A DNA stretch of 64,000 nt from Woeseiaceae bacterium (lineage in GTDB: Bacteria; Pseudomonadota; Gammaproteobacteria; Steroidobacterales; Woeseiaceae): assembly GCA_021773035.1 (NCBI GenBank), contig JAJFKU010000063.1, positions 1 to 64,000 of the forward strand, in the 5' to 3' direction. Of the stretch, positions 25,736 to 34,441 are shown one piece after another; within the stretch, counting starts at the first letter, position 1; each line of letters starts with the position of its first letter. The notes beneath the pieces were generated by a model that was not told where the DNA came from, did not search any database, and worked only from the letters and a program-made list of their open reading frames with translations. Both the position numbers and the translations under genes were made by a program.

Positions 25736-28700
25736 ATGTCACCGAACTTCAAGCCGATTCTTGTCCTGCTGCTGTTGTCCGTGAGCTTCGTGTCCGGCGA
25801 CGTGTTTGCAGAACCCTACGTCCCGGAAGAGCTGCGGCAATGGGAGCAGTGGGTGCTCAAAGACCGGGAATACCGGAACTGTCCGTTCTATTTCGACCGG
25901 ACCGTCGAACAGGCGAGCGCATTCGTCTGCTCGTGGCCCGGCGAACTGGAGCTCACCGTCGATGCCCAGGGTGCGCGGTTTTCCCAGCGCTGGACCGTAT
26001 ACGCGCAGGAACAGTGGGTCGGGTTGCCCGGCGCAACGGACCACTGGCCGGATGAGGTGACGGTCAACGATCGTGGCATCGAAGTTGTCGCGCGAAATGA
26101 AGTTCCAAGTATCCGTCTGGGTCCCGGTAACTGGCGGATAAGCGGGCAGTTCGAGTGGGATGAGCGGCCCGGCGTGTTGAGAGTTCCGGCGCAAAGTGGC
26201 CTTGTTGCACTCGCTGTTGATGGAAAGCCCGTGGTACGCCCGGAAATTAACGGCGGCAGCCTTTTCCTCGGGGAGCGGCAACGCGATACGCGTGAGCGTG
26301 ATTCGGTGCGCACGGTCGTGCACCGACTGGTTGTTGACGATGTGCCGACGCGGTTGATCACGCGGTTGCAGGTCGACGTCTCGGGCAGCGTTCGCGAGGC
26401 GGCCTTCGGGCCGATTCTGCCGGAGGGGTTTGTCCCCATCCACATAGACAGTCCCCTGCCGGCCAGGCTTGAGGCGGACGGCAAGCTTCGTCTGCAGGTG
26501 CGTCCCGGGCGCTGGATAGTGACCCTGGTCGCCCGGGGAGCCGGCGTAGAAACGCTTATTAAGCGACCGGCCCCCGGCAGCAACCTGGCGACCGATGAAA
26601 TCTGGAGCTACCGGTCGAACGATCAGCTGCGCGTCTCCGCGGTTGAGGGGCTGGAGCCGGTCGATCCTTCGCAGGCGGAGGTTCCCGGTGCGTGGCAATC
26701 GTTGCCTGCGTTTCGAATGTCTGAGGACGCCTCGTTTTCAGTAACCGAGCGCAGCCGCGGCGTTGTGTCGGCATCGAATGAGCTGGTGCTGAATCGCACC
26801 ATGTGGCTGGACTTCGACGGCGGCGGATTTGTCGTAAAGGATACGATTGCCGGCACTATGCGAACGGATTGGCGCCTGGATATGGCCGGGCCCTATGCAT
26901 TGTTGAGCGCCACGGAAGGCGGTCAGAACCTTTTGATTACGGCAGGTAGCGATGCTGACCAGAGCGGTGTCGAAGTTCGCCAAAGCAACGTCAGTGTCGA
27001 GGCGATCGGCAGGGCGAATTCGCGTGGCGATCTGCCGGTGACCGGCTGGGATACCAGATTTACCGGCGTTGCGGCAACGCTTAATTTGCCGCCCGGACAC
27101 AAATTACTCATGGCGCCGGGGGTGGATCGCGCCGCCGGTAGCTGGATGAGTCAGTGGCGGCTGCTGGACTTTTTCCTTGTCCTGATTATTACGATTGCCG
27201 TGTGGAGACTGTTTGGCGTTCCTGCCGGCCTCATCGCGCTCGGCGGACTGGCCTTGAGTTTCCATGAAATCAACGCGCCCGCATGGCTTTGGTTAAACCT
27301 GCTGATTGCCATCGCGCTGATGCGCGTCGCGCCGGTCGGACGGCTACGGCAAATGGTGTCGGGATACCAGACACTCAGTGCGCTTGCCCTGGTCATCGCG
27401 CTGGTTCCCTTTGTTGCCGGTCAGCTGCGTTTGGCGATCTATCCGCAGCTTGAGTCGCAGCTGACCTTCTCTTCGTCGTTCGAAGATTCTGCGGTGGTCA
27501 GTGAGCCCCAGGTTGGCATAACCCGAAACCTTCGCCTGGCTTCGGGTCCGGCGGAGAGCGCTCCTGAGGCCGAGTTGGACTACGCGGAAACGAAAGAGAA
27601 TCTCGCATTCGCTCGAATCGCGAAAAGGCCGCAACTAGGTTTCTCCCGATATGCCGCAAATGCGATCGTGCAGGCCGGGCCCGGTATTCCGGTGTGGCGG
27701 TGGAATGCCTATTCGCTGAGCTGGAGCGGTCCGGTCGGCGCGGAGCAAAGTATGCGGCTGATCGTAATGCCACGATGGTTCGTCAGCCTGATGCGCATCG
27801 TTGCCGTCGGTCTGCTGCTGTTGTTCGCAGCGGTGCTTGCGGCCGAAGTATTCAAGCGCCGCTGGAAGCTGCCCGGCGGGCTGGCGCTCGGCACGGGACA
27901 GTCTGCGGGCATTGTTGTCATGGCATTGCTCGCCGGTACGCTGGTGCCCGGCCAGGAGGCGAGGGCGGAATTCCCCGACGCCGGCTTATTGCTCCAGCTT
28001 GAGCAGCGACTACTCGAGGCACCGGACTGCGTACCGCGATGCGCTGAAATCGTAGCGGCGGATGTCGACGTCGGCTCGACGTCTATCCGTATGACGCTGT
28101 CTGTACACGCGATGCAAAGTGTCGCCATTCCGCTACCCGGGTCGACGCAGGGCTGGAGGGCCACGACCATGCTGTTGAACGGTACCGGGGATGCCCGGGT
28201 TGTGCGCGCCGGGAACAACTCCCTGTGGCTGCACGTCGCTCCCGGCCGTCACACGGTAACTCTGCGTGGCCCGGTTCCTGCGGTGGACAGTCTGGAGCTT
28301 CCTTTTCCAACGCCGCCGCGTGTCATTTCGGTCAACAGCGAGGCCTGGTTCGTTGCCGGTATCAAGGACCGCCGGCTCACGTCCGGGTCGCTGCAGCTGA
28401 CTCGGCTGCAATCGGGCGATGACGGCACGGTTCGCTGGGAAAGCAGCCGCTTTCCGGCATTCGCGCGGGTGGAGCGTGTCATGGAACTGGATATCGACTG
28501 GCGCGTCCGGACCACCGTTCATCGTATTGCGCCGACGCAGGGCGCGCTGACGCTCGACATTCCGTTGCTGGCTGGCGAGTCGATTGTAAGCGGCGAATTC
28601 ACCGTGATTGACGGGCGTGTCCTGGTATCGATGAATCCCAGTCAGCAATCCGTATCGTGGACGTCAAATCTACCGCTGCAGTCCCCGCTGATACTACATG

Positions 28701-29830
28701 CTGGCGGGGGTACCTCGTGGCAGGAGCTGTGGCATTTTGCCGTCGGGAATACGTGGAACGCGACCTTTGACGGTATCCCGGAAAGCAATACGAGTAATCA
28801 GGCCAACGGTGTGCGTGTCGCGGTATTTCATCCGCGAAACGGCGAGGATCTGACCTTGTCAACGACGCGACCGACTGCGGTCGAAGGCTCCACGCTGGCC
28901 TTCGATTCCGTGAACCTCAACGTTGCGCAAGGCAGCCGGACGCGCGATGTCACTTTGCAACTGAATTACCGCAGTACGCGCGGGTCGCAGCACGTCCTAC
29001 AGCTGCCCGAGGCGGCGGAAGTTACGTCGGTGGTGATCGATGGGCGTCTACAGACACTGCGCGCCGATGAAGGAAAGCTGGGCGTTGAGATTCTGCCGGG
29101 TAATCACACGATCGGGATCAACTGGCGAGAGAGTGGCGGAGCTGGTTTGCTGGCATCGACACCGGTTGTCGACATCGGTGCGCCGGCGAGCAACATCAAT
29201 CTGACGGTAACGAAATCCCGGGATCGCTGGCTGCTGGCCGCCAGTGGCCCGAAGCTTGGACCGGCGGTGCTGTACTGGTCGGAGCTGGCGGCGCTGATCG
29301 TTTTCGCGCTGATCCTGGGGCGGATCAATTACACGCCGCTACGCACCCGGCACTGGGTCTTGCTGGGACTGGGCTTCAGCACCTTCAGCTGGTCGGTTCT
29401 GGCGCTGGTCGTCGTCTGGCTGCTGCTGTGCGGTGTGCGCCAGAAGTCTGAGCTCAAGCTGCAGGGGTGGAGGTTTAACCTGGTCCAGGTTGTTATCGCG
29501 GCAGCGACCGTTACCGCGCTGTTGAGCGTGGTGATAGCGCTGCCGGCCGGCTTGCTGGGAACACCGGACATGCATATCGCCGGTCACAACTCCTACGGCA
29601 ACATACTGAGCTGGTTCGCCGACGGTAGCGATTCAGTGCTGCCGGTCGCTACGGTCGTCTCCGTGCCGATGTGGGTCTACAAAGTCCTCATACTGGTCTG
29701 GGCGCTGTGGCTGAGTTTCGCCTTGTTGCGATGGCTGCCCGGGGTGTGGCAGTGTTTCAGCAGCAACGGGTACTGGCAGTCGGGCAGGACGCAGCGCTCC
29801 GCTGATGCCGCGACGGAGAGCGCACCTTGA
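25736..29830 (+). CDS. Giant internally duplicated membrane protein, unknown function
   Basis: A 1364-residue protein I do not recognise. A signal peptide covers about residues 1-26 (LVLLLLSVSFVSGDVFA). A beta-rich extracytoplasmic region (about 30-470) follows, then several membrane helices (about 475-570), another domain, and a helix at about 685-707. At about 725-745 a second signal-like helix ending ARA restarts the pattern. The segment from about 750 (LLQLEQRLLEAPDCVPRC) aligns by eye with that from about 30 (LRQWEQWVLKDREYRNCPFYF); both halves share an aligned LPG...W, a PG turn and a VN-x-E-like segment. The C-terminus has at least four helices (1179-1335). It overlaps the DUF2238 gene by 4 bases. 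I infer an ancient fused gene duplication; the function is unknown. Confidence 0.8.
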   Translation: MSPNFKPILVLLLLSVSFVSGDVFAEPYVPEELRQWEQWVLKDREYRNCPFYFDRTVEQASAFVCSWPGELELTVDAQGARFSQRWTVYAQEQWVGLPGATDHWPDEVTVNDRGIEVVARNEVPSIRLGPGNWRISGQFEWDERPGVLRVPAQSGLVALAVDGKPVVRPEINGGSLFLGERQRDTRERDSVRTVVHRLVVDDVPTRLITRLQVDVSGSVREAAFGPILPEGFVPIHIDSPLPARLEADGKLRLQVRPGRWIVTLVARGAGVETLIKRPAPGSNLATDEIWSYRSNDQLRVSAVEGLEPVDPSQAEVPGAWQSLPAFRMSEDASFSVTERSRGVVSASNELVLNRTMWLDFDGGGFVVKDTIAGTMRTDWRLDMAGPYALLSATEGGQNLLITAGSDADQSGVEVRQSNVSVEAIGRANSRGDLPVTGWDTRFTGVAATLNLPPGHKLLMAPGVDRAAGSWMSQWRLLDFFLVLIITIAVWRLFGVPAGLIALGGLALSFHEINAPAWLWLNLLIAIALMRVAPVGRLRQMVSGYQTLSALALVIALVPFVAGQLRLAIYPQLESQLTFSSSFEDSAVVSEPQVGITRNLRLASGPAESAPEAELDYAETKENLAFARIAKRPQLGFSRYAANAIVQAGPGIPVWRWNAYSLSWSGPVGAEQSMRLIVMPRWFVSLMRIVAVGLLLLFAAVLAAEVFKRRWKLPGGLALGTGQSAGIVVMALLAGTLVPGQEARAEFPDAGLLLQLEQRLLEAPDCVPRCAEIVAADVDVGSTSIRMTLSVHAMQSVAIPLPGSTQGWRATTMLLNGTGDARVVRAGNNSLWLHVAPGRHTVTLRGPVPAVDSLELPFPTPPRVISVNSEAWFVAGIKDRRLTSGSLQLTRLQSGDDGTVRWESSRFPAFARVERVMELDIDWRVRTTVHRIAPTQGALTLDIPLLAGESIVSGEFTVIDGRVLVSMNPSQQSVSWTSNLPLQSPLILHAGGGTSWQELWHFAVGNTWNATFDGIPESNTSNQANGVRVAVFHPRNGEDLTLSTTRPTAVEGSTLAFDSVNLNVAQGSRTRDVTLQLNYRSTRGSQHVLQLPEAAEVTSVVIDGRLQTLRADEGKLGVEILPGNHTIGINWRESGGAGLLASTPVVDIGAPASNINLTVTKSRDRWLLAASGPKLGPAVLYWSELAALIVFALILGRINYTPLRTRHWVLLGLGFSTFSWSVLALVVVWLLLCGVRQKSELKLQGWRFNLVQVVIAAATVTALLSVVIALPAGLLGTPDMHIAGHNSYGNILSWFADGSDSVLPVATVVSVPMWVYKVLILVWALWLSFALLRWLPGVWQCFSSNGYWQSGRTQRSADAATESAP

Positions 29831-30423
29831 AAATAGCCTGGATAAGTGTCTTCATGATCGTACTGATCTGGTCGGGTATAGCGCCCAAGGACGGTCCGAC
29901 CTGGGTGCTCGAAGTGTTTCCGGCGGTTGCCGGCGGGCTGATCCTGTGGTTTACCCGAACGCGCTTCCCGCTGACCACGCTCACGTATGCGCTCATTCTC
30001 GTCCACTGCGTCATATTGATGATCGGCGGACACTATACGTACGCCGAGGTGCCGCTAGGCGACTGGGTACGCGATGCGTTCGACGGTACGCGCAACAATT
30101 ACGACAAGCTGGGGCATCTTGCGCAGGGATTCGTTCCGGCCATGATCGCGCGCGAGCTCGTCATTCGCCTGCAGGTCTTCAATTCAGCCCGCTGGCGGGA
30201 CTTTTTCATTGTCGGTTTTTGCCTCGGCTTCAGCGCGTTTTACGAACTTATCGAGTGGTGGGTCGCACTGCTTTCCGAAGAGGCCGCAGAGTCGTTTCTG
30301 GGCACTCAGGGTTATGTCTGGGACACGCAGTCGGACATGGGCCTGGCCTTGCTCGGTGCGATTCTTGCGTTGCTGCTGTTGTCGAGGATTCACGACAGAC
30401 AGCTGGGAGCACTGCGTGCCTAG
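29827..30423 (+). CDS. DUF2238 (YjdF-like) integral membrane protein
   Basis: A 198-residue polytopic membrane protein. The DUF2238 signature is visible as NNYDKLGHLAQGFVPAMIARELVIR (about residues 95-119), then FYELIEWWVALLSEEAAESFLGTQGYVWDTQSDMGLALLGA. Five or six hydrophobic helices are present. The TTG start overlaps the stop of the giant membrane protein (TTGA), so the two are probably translationally coupled. The biochemical role of DUF2238 is not established. Its end overlaps the hydrolase gene by 8 bases. Confidence 0.85.
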   Translation: MKIAWISVFMIVLIWSGIAPKDGPTWVLEVFPAVAGGLILWFTRTRFPLTTLTYALILVHCVILMIGGHYTYAEVPLGDWVRDAFDGTRNNYDKLGHLAQGFVPAMIARELVIRLQVFNSARWRDFFIVGFCLGFSAFYELIEWWVALLSEEAAESFLGTQGYVWDTQSDMGLALLGAILALLLLSRIHDRQLGALRA

Positions 30424-31129
30424 GGTTGTCGTATTTATGCTGTTGATGGCCGCAAGCTCCGCGTCGCTGGCGTCTGAATGCGTGGTGTTGCTGCACGGTC
30501 TGGCAAGAACCTCATCGTCGCTCAAGAAGATGCAGGAGGCGCTGCAGGACGACGGCTATCATACGGCGAACATCGATTATCCGTCGCGAAAGTATAAGAT
30601 CGAGGTGCTGGCGCGCATTGCCGTCGGCAAGGGACTGGCGGCGTGTCGGGCGATCGAAGATGTTCGAACGATCCATTTCGTTACGCACTCGCTGGGCGGT
30701 ATTCTGGTGCGGCAATATCTCAGCACCGAGACCATCGATGAACTGGGACGTGTGGTCATGCTGGGGCCGCCGAATCAGGGCAGCGAGGCCGTAGACGATC
30801 TCAATGGCGTGCCCGGATTCGACTGGATCAATGGGCCGGCCGGGCAGCAGCTCGGCAAAGGTGAGGACAGTATCCCGTTGCAACTGGGGCCGGCCGATTT
30901 TGAGTTGGGGGTGATCGCCGGCAACCGCAGTATCGACCCGATCACGTCCGCGGTGCTGGACAATCCGGACGATGGACGCGTCTCGGTCGACGATACGCGC
31001 CTGGAGGGCATGGACGATTTTGTCGTTGTCGCGCACTCGCACGCGTTCATGATGCGCATGCATAAACCGATTGAGCTGACCAAGGCGTTTCTGCACACCG
31101 GCAGCTTCGAGTCGGTGACTGTGCAGTAG
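30416..31129 (+). CDS. Exported alpha/beta hydrolase (lipase/esterase-like)
   Basis: A 237-residue hydrolase. The GTG start at 30416 gives a signal peptide MPRVVVFMLLMAASSASLAS; an ATG at 30437 would shorten it. VVLLHGLARTSSS (about residues 23-35) is the oxyanion-loop HG motif, and the nucleophile elbow is THSLGG with S92. A likely catalytic His lies in VVAHSHAFMM near the C-terminus. It resembles the lipase class 2/PGAP1-like esterases. It is coupled to the DUF2238 gene by an 8-base overlap and ends 3 bases from the convergent regulator gene. Confidence 0.85.
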   Translation: MPRVVVFMLLMAASSASLASECVVLLHGLARTSSSLKKMQEALQDDGYHTANIDYPSRKYKIEVLARIAVGKGLAACRAIEDVRTIHFVTHSLGGILVRQYLSTETIDELGRVVMLGPPNQGSEAVDDLNGVPGFDWINGPAGQQLGKGEDSIPLQLGPADFELGVIAGNRSIDPITSAVLDNPDDGRVSVDDTRLEGMDDFVVVAHSHAFMMRMHKPIELTKAFLHTGSFESVTVQ

Positions 31130-31132
31130 CTG

Positions 31133-33505
31133 CTAAGGGTCCGCGACCGTGCTTCGATATTGTGCCAGTAGCTGATCGTCTTCATCGCTCCAGCCCTCGC
31201 CGGCGCTGCTCCTCGCCAGCCCCATGAGTTTCGAGGCCTGTTCGGCTTCGCCGGTCAGCGATGCATATTTCGCCTGCACCTTGAGGCTGTCGTAGTCCTC
31301 GGGCCTGGCGCTGGCCGCGGCGGCAACGTGTTCTGCGGCGGCAGCGGCGTCGCCGGATTCGAGATAAGCCTCGGCGAGGAGAATATGCAGCGACGCCATA
31401 ACGACACTGTCTTCGATCTCCGCGGCTATGGCGTAAGCATCCAGCAGTGGCCGGATCGCCTGTTGCTGATCCTGCCGGGCGCTATACACGGCCGCCACGA
31501 GTCGTAACGCCGCCGTCTCCTGTCTGCGCTGATTCTCCGCGCGGACCTGGCCCAGTAATTGCGTCGCTATGCCCATTGCGTCGTCGTAGCGGCCCATCTC
31601 AATCTGTGCCTGGGCCATGCCCAGCCGCGCGCCGAACACATTGCGGCGGTCGCCGCCGGTACTCGCGATAGTCTCGATCTCAGCCCAGTGGGCGATCGCT
31701 GTTTCAGGATTGCCGAGCCGCAGTTCCGCGCGCGCGATGCGAACTTTTGCGGCAACGGCGATGCCCTCGTCGTCATTGTCGATGCCGATGTCGTAGGCTT
31801 CTTTCGCGGTTTGCAGGGACTGCGTGATATTGCCGCGCTGCGACGCGATATCCGAGATGTTGATGAGACTGGCGCCGATCCCGTGTGGGTCGTTGAGCTC
31901 GCGACGCACCGAGAGTGAGCGTTCCGCCATTTCCAGTGCATCGTCATAAACGCGCAGGTTCGTGTAGATGTCGGAAAGTCGGCTTAGCGCATAGCTCTCG
32001 TAGAGTCGCTTGCCAGTGTATCTGAAGGTTTCGACGGCGCGAATCGAGTGCTGTTCGGCATCTTCGAACTGTCCCATCTGCATCAGAATGCCTGCCATGT
32101 TGTTCAGCAGGGTCCCCGGCAGCATCGCGATGTCTGTATCGGTGTAGACCTGTTCGGCCATCTGCATATACGCATAGGCTTGCTGCGAGTTTCCCTGGTT
32201 CTTTTCCAGCAAACCGAGGTTCTCATAGCCAGTGGCCGCGCGAAGTTTATTGTCGATTCTCAGGGAAATCTCTACCACCTTGTCGAAGGCTACACGTGCC
32301 TCATCGTTGCGGCGTTTACCCATGTAGATGATGCCCAGCGCGTTTTCGACGCTGGCGTGTTCCTTCTCCCTGCCCTGCGATGCGGTTTCTTCGCGCAGGG
32401 CGAGCAACTCACGTTCTGCACTTTCGAAGTCGCGCAGGTTACGCAGCGCCAGCGCGCGCTCGTATCGGGGCCAGAACAGCTGCGGTTCCTGCTCGATGAT
32501 GACTTCGAACAGGCTCTTGGCATCTTCGTAGCGTCCCTCGTGATAGAGCGCCATCGCCCGGGCGTAAGCTTCGTTGAGGAAGGCATCCTTACTTACCGAC
32601 GATTGTGCATCCGATGGCGGTGGTTCCTCGACGATTTGTGCGGTAACGGTGTCGACAACATCGCGAACCAGAATGGCCGGTTCCGTCCCGACCATTGTGC
32701 GTCGCGTCGGGCGGCGGTTCGCGTCGGCGAGTGTATACGTCAACCGATAGAGTCCGTTGTTGTCCTCGAGCCTCGCGGCCAGCACGTGGGTGGCTGCCGT
32801 TGTGCGCGCCAGTTTTTCGCGAAACTCGCTGCCGGTCGCTATGAGCTCGGATAGCGATTCGTTTCCGGCAAGCGCAGTGACTTCTCGCGAGCTGACGATA
32901 TCTATGCCGCCGTCCTGCAACATACGGTTCATCAGTGCGAGCAGCCCACTGGTCACCCAGTCCAGTTGTGAATCGCCGGTCGCGTTTTCGATCGGCAACA
33001 CGGCCAGCCGGACCGGCCCGCTGAGGGCCGGTGGTGTGAAGTACAGCCACGCGCCGACGATAACGGTCAATAGAACCGCACTGGCAGCGACGACCCTGAT
33101 TCCCTGCAGGTTGCGCCGGCGGCGTGTTTTCACAACGGGTGCTTCAGTAGCGGCAGGGCCTTCTTTCGTGGCGTCCTCAATGCTTGCGGTGAATCGATAG
33201 CCGTGACCATGCACTGTCTTGATAATGGCCTGTTTATCGGCGTCGTCTCCAACGGCCCGTCGCGCTTTCATAACGCAGCGGGTCAGTGCCGTTTCGGTGA
33301 CGATACTGCGTGGCCACAGCTCATCCTGCAGTTCGTCCTTGTCCACGGCGCGGTGGCGGTTACGGAGCAGATAAAGCAGCAGTTCGAAGGCCTTCGGCTG
33401 CATTGTAACGGCGTCGCCCGCGCGCATCAGTTCACGCCGATCTGCATCGACAACGCAGCTGGAAAACTTGTAAACCTCTGATTTTTCTTCTTTTTCTTTG
33501 GTCAT
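31133..33505 (-). CDS. Membrane-anchored ToxR/CadC-type transcriptional regulator with TPR repeats
   Basis: A 790-residue protein. An OmpR/PhoB-type winged helix occupies residues 10-108 (VTMQPKAFELLLYLLRNRHRAVDKDELQDELWP ... IIKTVHGHGYRF). One membrane helix follows at about 136-158 (VVAASAVLLTVIVGAWLYF). A periplasmic FlgO/TolB-like module (VRLAVLPIENATGDSQLDWVTSGLLALM) comes next, then a long array of TPRs from about residue 270 to the end. Such proteins sense the periplasm and act directly on DNA. I chose the ATG at 33505; the frame is open further upstream. It is divergent from the methyltransferase gene at 33.6 kb and convergent with the hydrolase operon; either may be a target. Confidence 0.85.
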   Translation of the reverse strand: MTKEKEEKSEVYKFSSCVVDADRRELMRAGDAVTMQPKAFELLLYLLRNRHRAVDKDELQDELWPRSIVTETALTRCVMKARRAVGDDADKQAIIKTVHGHGYRFTASIEDATKEGPAATEAPVVKTRRRRNLQGIRVVAASAVLLTVIVGAWLYFTPPALSGPVRLAVLPIENATGDSQLDWVTSGLLALMNRMLQDGGIDIVSSREVTALAGNESLSELIATGSEFREKLARTTAATHVLAARLEDNNGLYRLTYTLADANRRPTRRTMVGTEPAILVRDVVDTVTAQIVEEPPPSDAQSSVSKDAFLNEAYARAMALYHEGRYEDAKSLFEVIIEQEPQLFWPRYERALALRNLRDFESAERELLALREETASQGREKEHASVENALGIIYMGKRRNDEARVAFDKVVEISLRIDNKLRAATGYENLGLLEKNQGNSQQAYAYMQMAEQVYTDTDIAMLPGTLLNNMAGILMQMGQFEDAEQHSIRAVETFRYTGKRLYESYALSRLSDIYTNLRVYDDALEMAERSLSVRRELNDPHGIGASLINISDIASQRGNITQSLQTAKEAYDIGIDNDDEGIAVAAKVRIARAELRLGNPETAIAHWAEIETIASTGGDRRNVFGARLGMAQAQIEMGRYDDAMGIATQLLGQVRAENQRRQETAALRLVAAVYSARQDQQQAIRPLLDAYAIAAEIEDSVVMASLHILLAEAYLESGDAAAAAEHVAAAASARPEDYDSLKVQAKYASLTGEAEQASKLMGLARSSAGEGWSDEDDQLLAQYRSTVADP

Positions 33506-33532
33506 CGCCGCCGCATCCGGGCTCGTCAGCAA

Positions 33533-33575
33533 ATGGTCAGGTTTTGGTCCCTGGCAAGTCAGGACTCTTGACCAT
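33533..33575. promoter_or_regulatory. Possible operator in the regulator/methyltransferase divergent region
   Basis: ATGGTCA (33533-33539) and its complement TGACCAT (33569-33575) flank a region with further TCAGG/CCTGG half-matches. The spacing suggests a looped or paired binding site for the divergently encoded winged-helix regulator. This is weak evidence: the arms are only 7 bases. Confidence 0.25.
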
Positions 33576-33629
33576 GATACGCGGAGACTTACAAGCAGGC
33601 CATAAGCTGACATTCGAGAGGCGGAGACT

Positions 33630-34391
33630 ATGAATACCATCGAGGCATTGCATGACCGGTCGGGCCTGCGCGGCCTGGCGTATGCCGCCTTTGCCTATAT
33701 CGTCTTCATACTTACCATCGTCTACAGCGTTGCTTTCCTTGGCAACCTGATGGTGGCACGTACTATCGATGCAGCGGCGGTCGTGTCGTTGGGCAAGGCA
33801 TTCTTGGTCAACAGCGGCCTGCTGGTTTTCTTCGCCCTGCAGCACAGCGGTATGGCGCGCAAACCCTTTAAGCGCTGGTTGTGCCGGCGCATGGATCGCC
33901 GTCTCGAGCGCAGCAGCTACGTGCTCGCATCCAGTCTCGCTATCCTGTTGCTGATGGCGCTATGGCAGCCGATGGGTGGCGTGGTGTGGTCAGTCACCGG
34001 CCCTGTGGTCGCAGCGTTGATCTATGGGTTTTACTTCGCCGGGTGGGCACTGATGTTGCACGCGACGTTTCTTCTCGATCATCTCGAATTGTTCGGACTC
34101 AGGCAGGTGTGGGCCGCCTACCGTGGAATCGATTGCGATGCGTCGAAATTCAAGACGCCGGGCTTGTACCGGCGCGTCCGGCATCCTGTCTGCCTTGGCT
34201 GGCTGATGGTTCTCTGGGCGTCCCCGGTGATGACGGTGACACATCTGCTTTTCGCGGCTGGTATGACGATTTACGTGTTCATCGGGATTCAGCTGGAAGA
34301 GCACGATCTGCTGGTTGACTTACCAGACTACCGGCAATACCGGCGTAAAGTGCCAATGCTACTACCGTCGTGGCGAAAATATCTGCGATAA
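33630..34391 (+). CDS. MddA/NnrU-like membrane methyltransferase
   Basis: A 253-residue polytopic membrane protein with six hydrophobic segments. The C-terminal part (LYRRVRHPVCLGWLMVLWASPVMTVTHLLFAAGMTIYVFIGIQLEEHDL, about residues 186-234) is the isoprenylcysteine-methyltransferase-type SAM site with RHP and EExDL. The N-terminal half (FALQHSGMARKPFKRW) fits the NnrU/MddA branch. MddA methylates methanethiol to dimethyl sulfide; the length fits (about 258), but substrate assignment is inference. It is divergent from the ToxR-type regulator. Confidence 0.75.
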   Translation: MNTIEALHDRSGLRGLAYAAFAYIVFILTIVYSVAFLGNLMVARTIDAAAVVSLGKAFLVNSGLLVFFALQHSGMARKPFKRWLCRRMDRRLERSSYVLASSLAILLLMALWQPMGGVVWSVTGPVVAALIYGFYFAGWALMLHATFLLDHLELFGLRQVWAAYRGIDCDASKFKTPGLYRRVRHPVCLGWLMVLWASPVMTVTHLLFAAGMTIYVFIGIQLEEHDLLVDLPDYRQYRRKVPMLLPSWRKYLR

Positions 34392-34396
34392 AACAA

Positions 34397-34441
34397 AAAG
34401 GGGTCAGAGCCCTTATCTTTAGAAAGGGCTCTGACCCCTTT
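34397..34441. repeat. GGGGTCAGAGCCC-family hairpin between convergent genes
   Basis: An 18-bp perfect inverted repeat (34397-34414 with 34424-34441) with a 9-base loop. A-rich flanks on the left and T-rich on the right allow it to act as a bidirectional terminator. It fills almost the whole space between the methyltransferase stop (34391) and the uvrA stop (34441). It is nearly identical to the hairpin at 146-184. Confidence 0.88.

Noticed and set aside
25739..26698. 319-codon reverse-strand frame inside the giant membrane protein gene
   Set aside because: Low-complexity Arg/Pro-rich translation typical of antisense to GC-rich coding sequence; the + strand has a signal peptide and a continuous 1364-codon frame.
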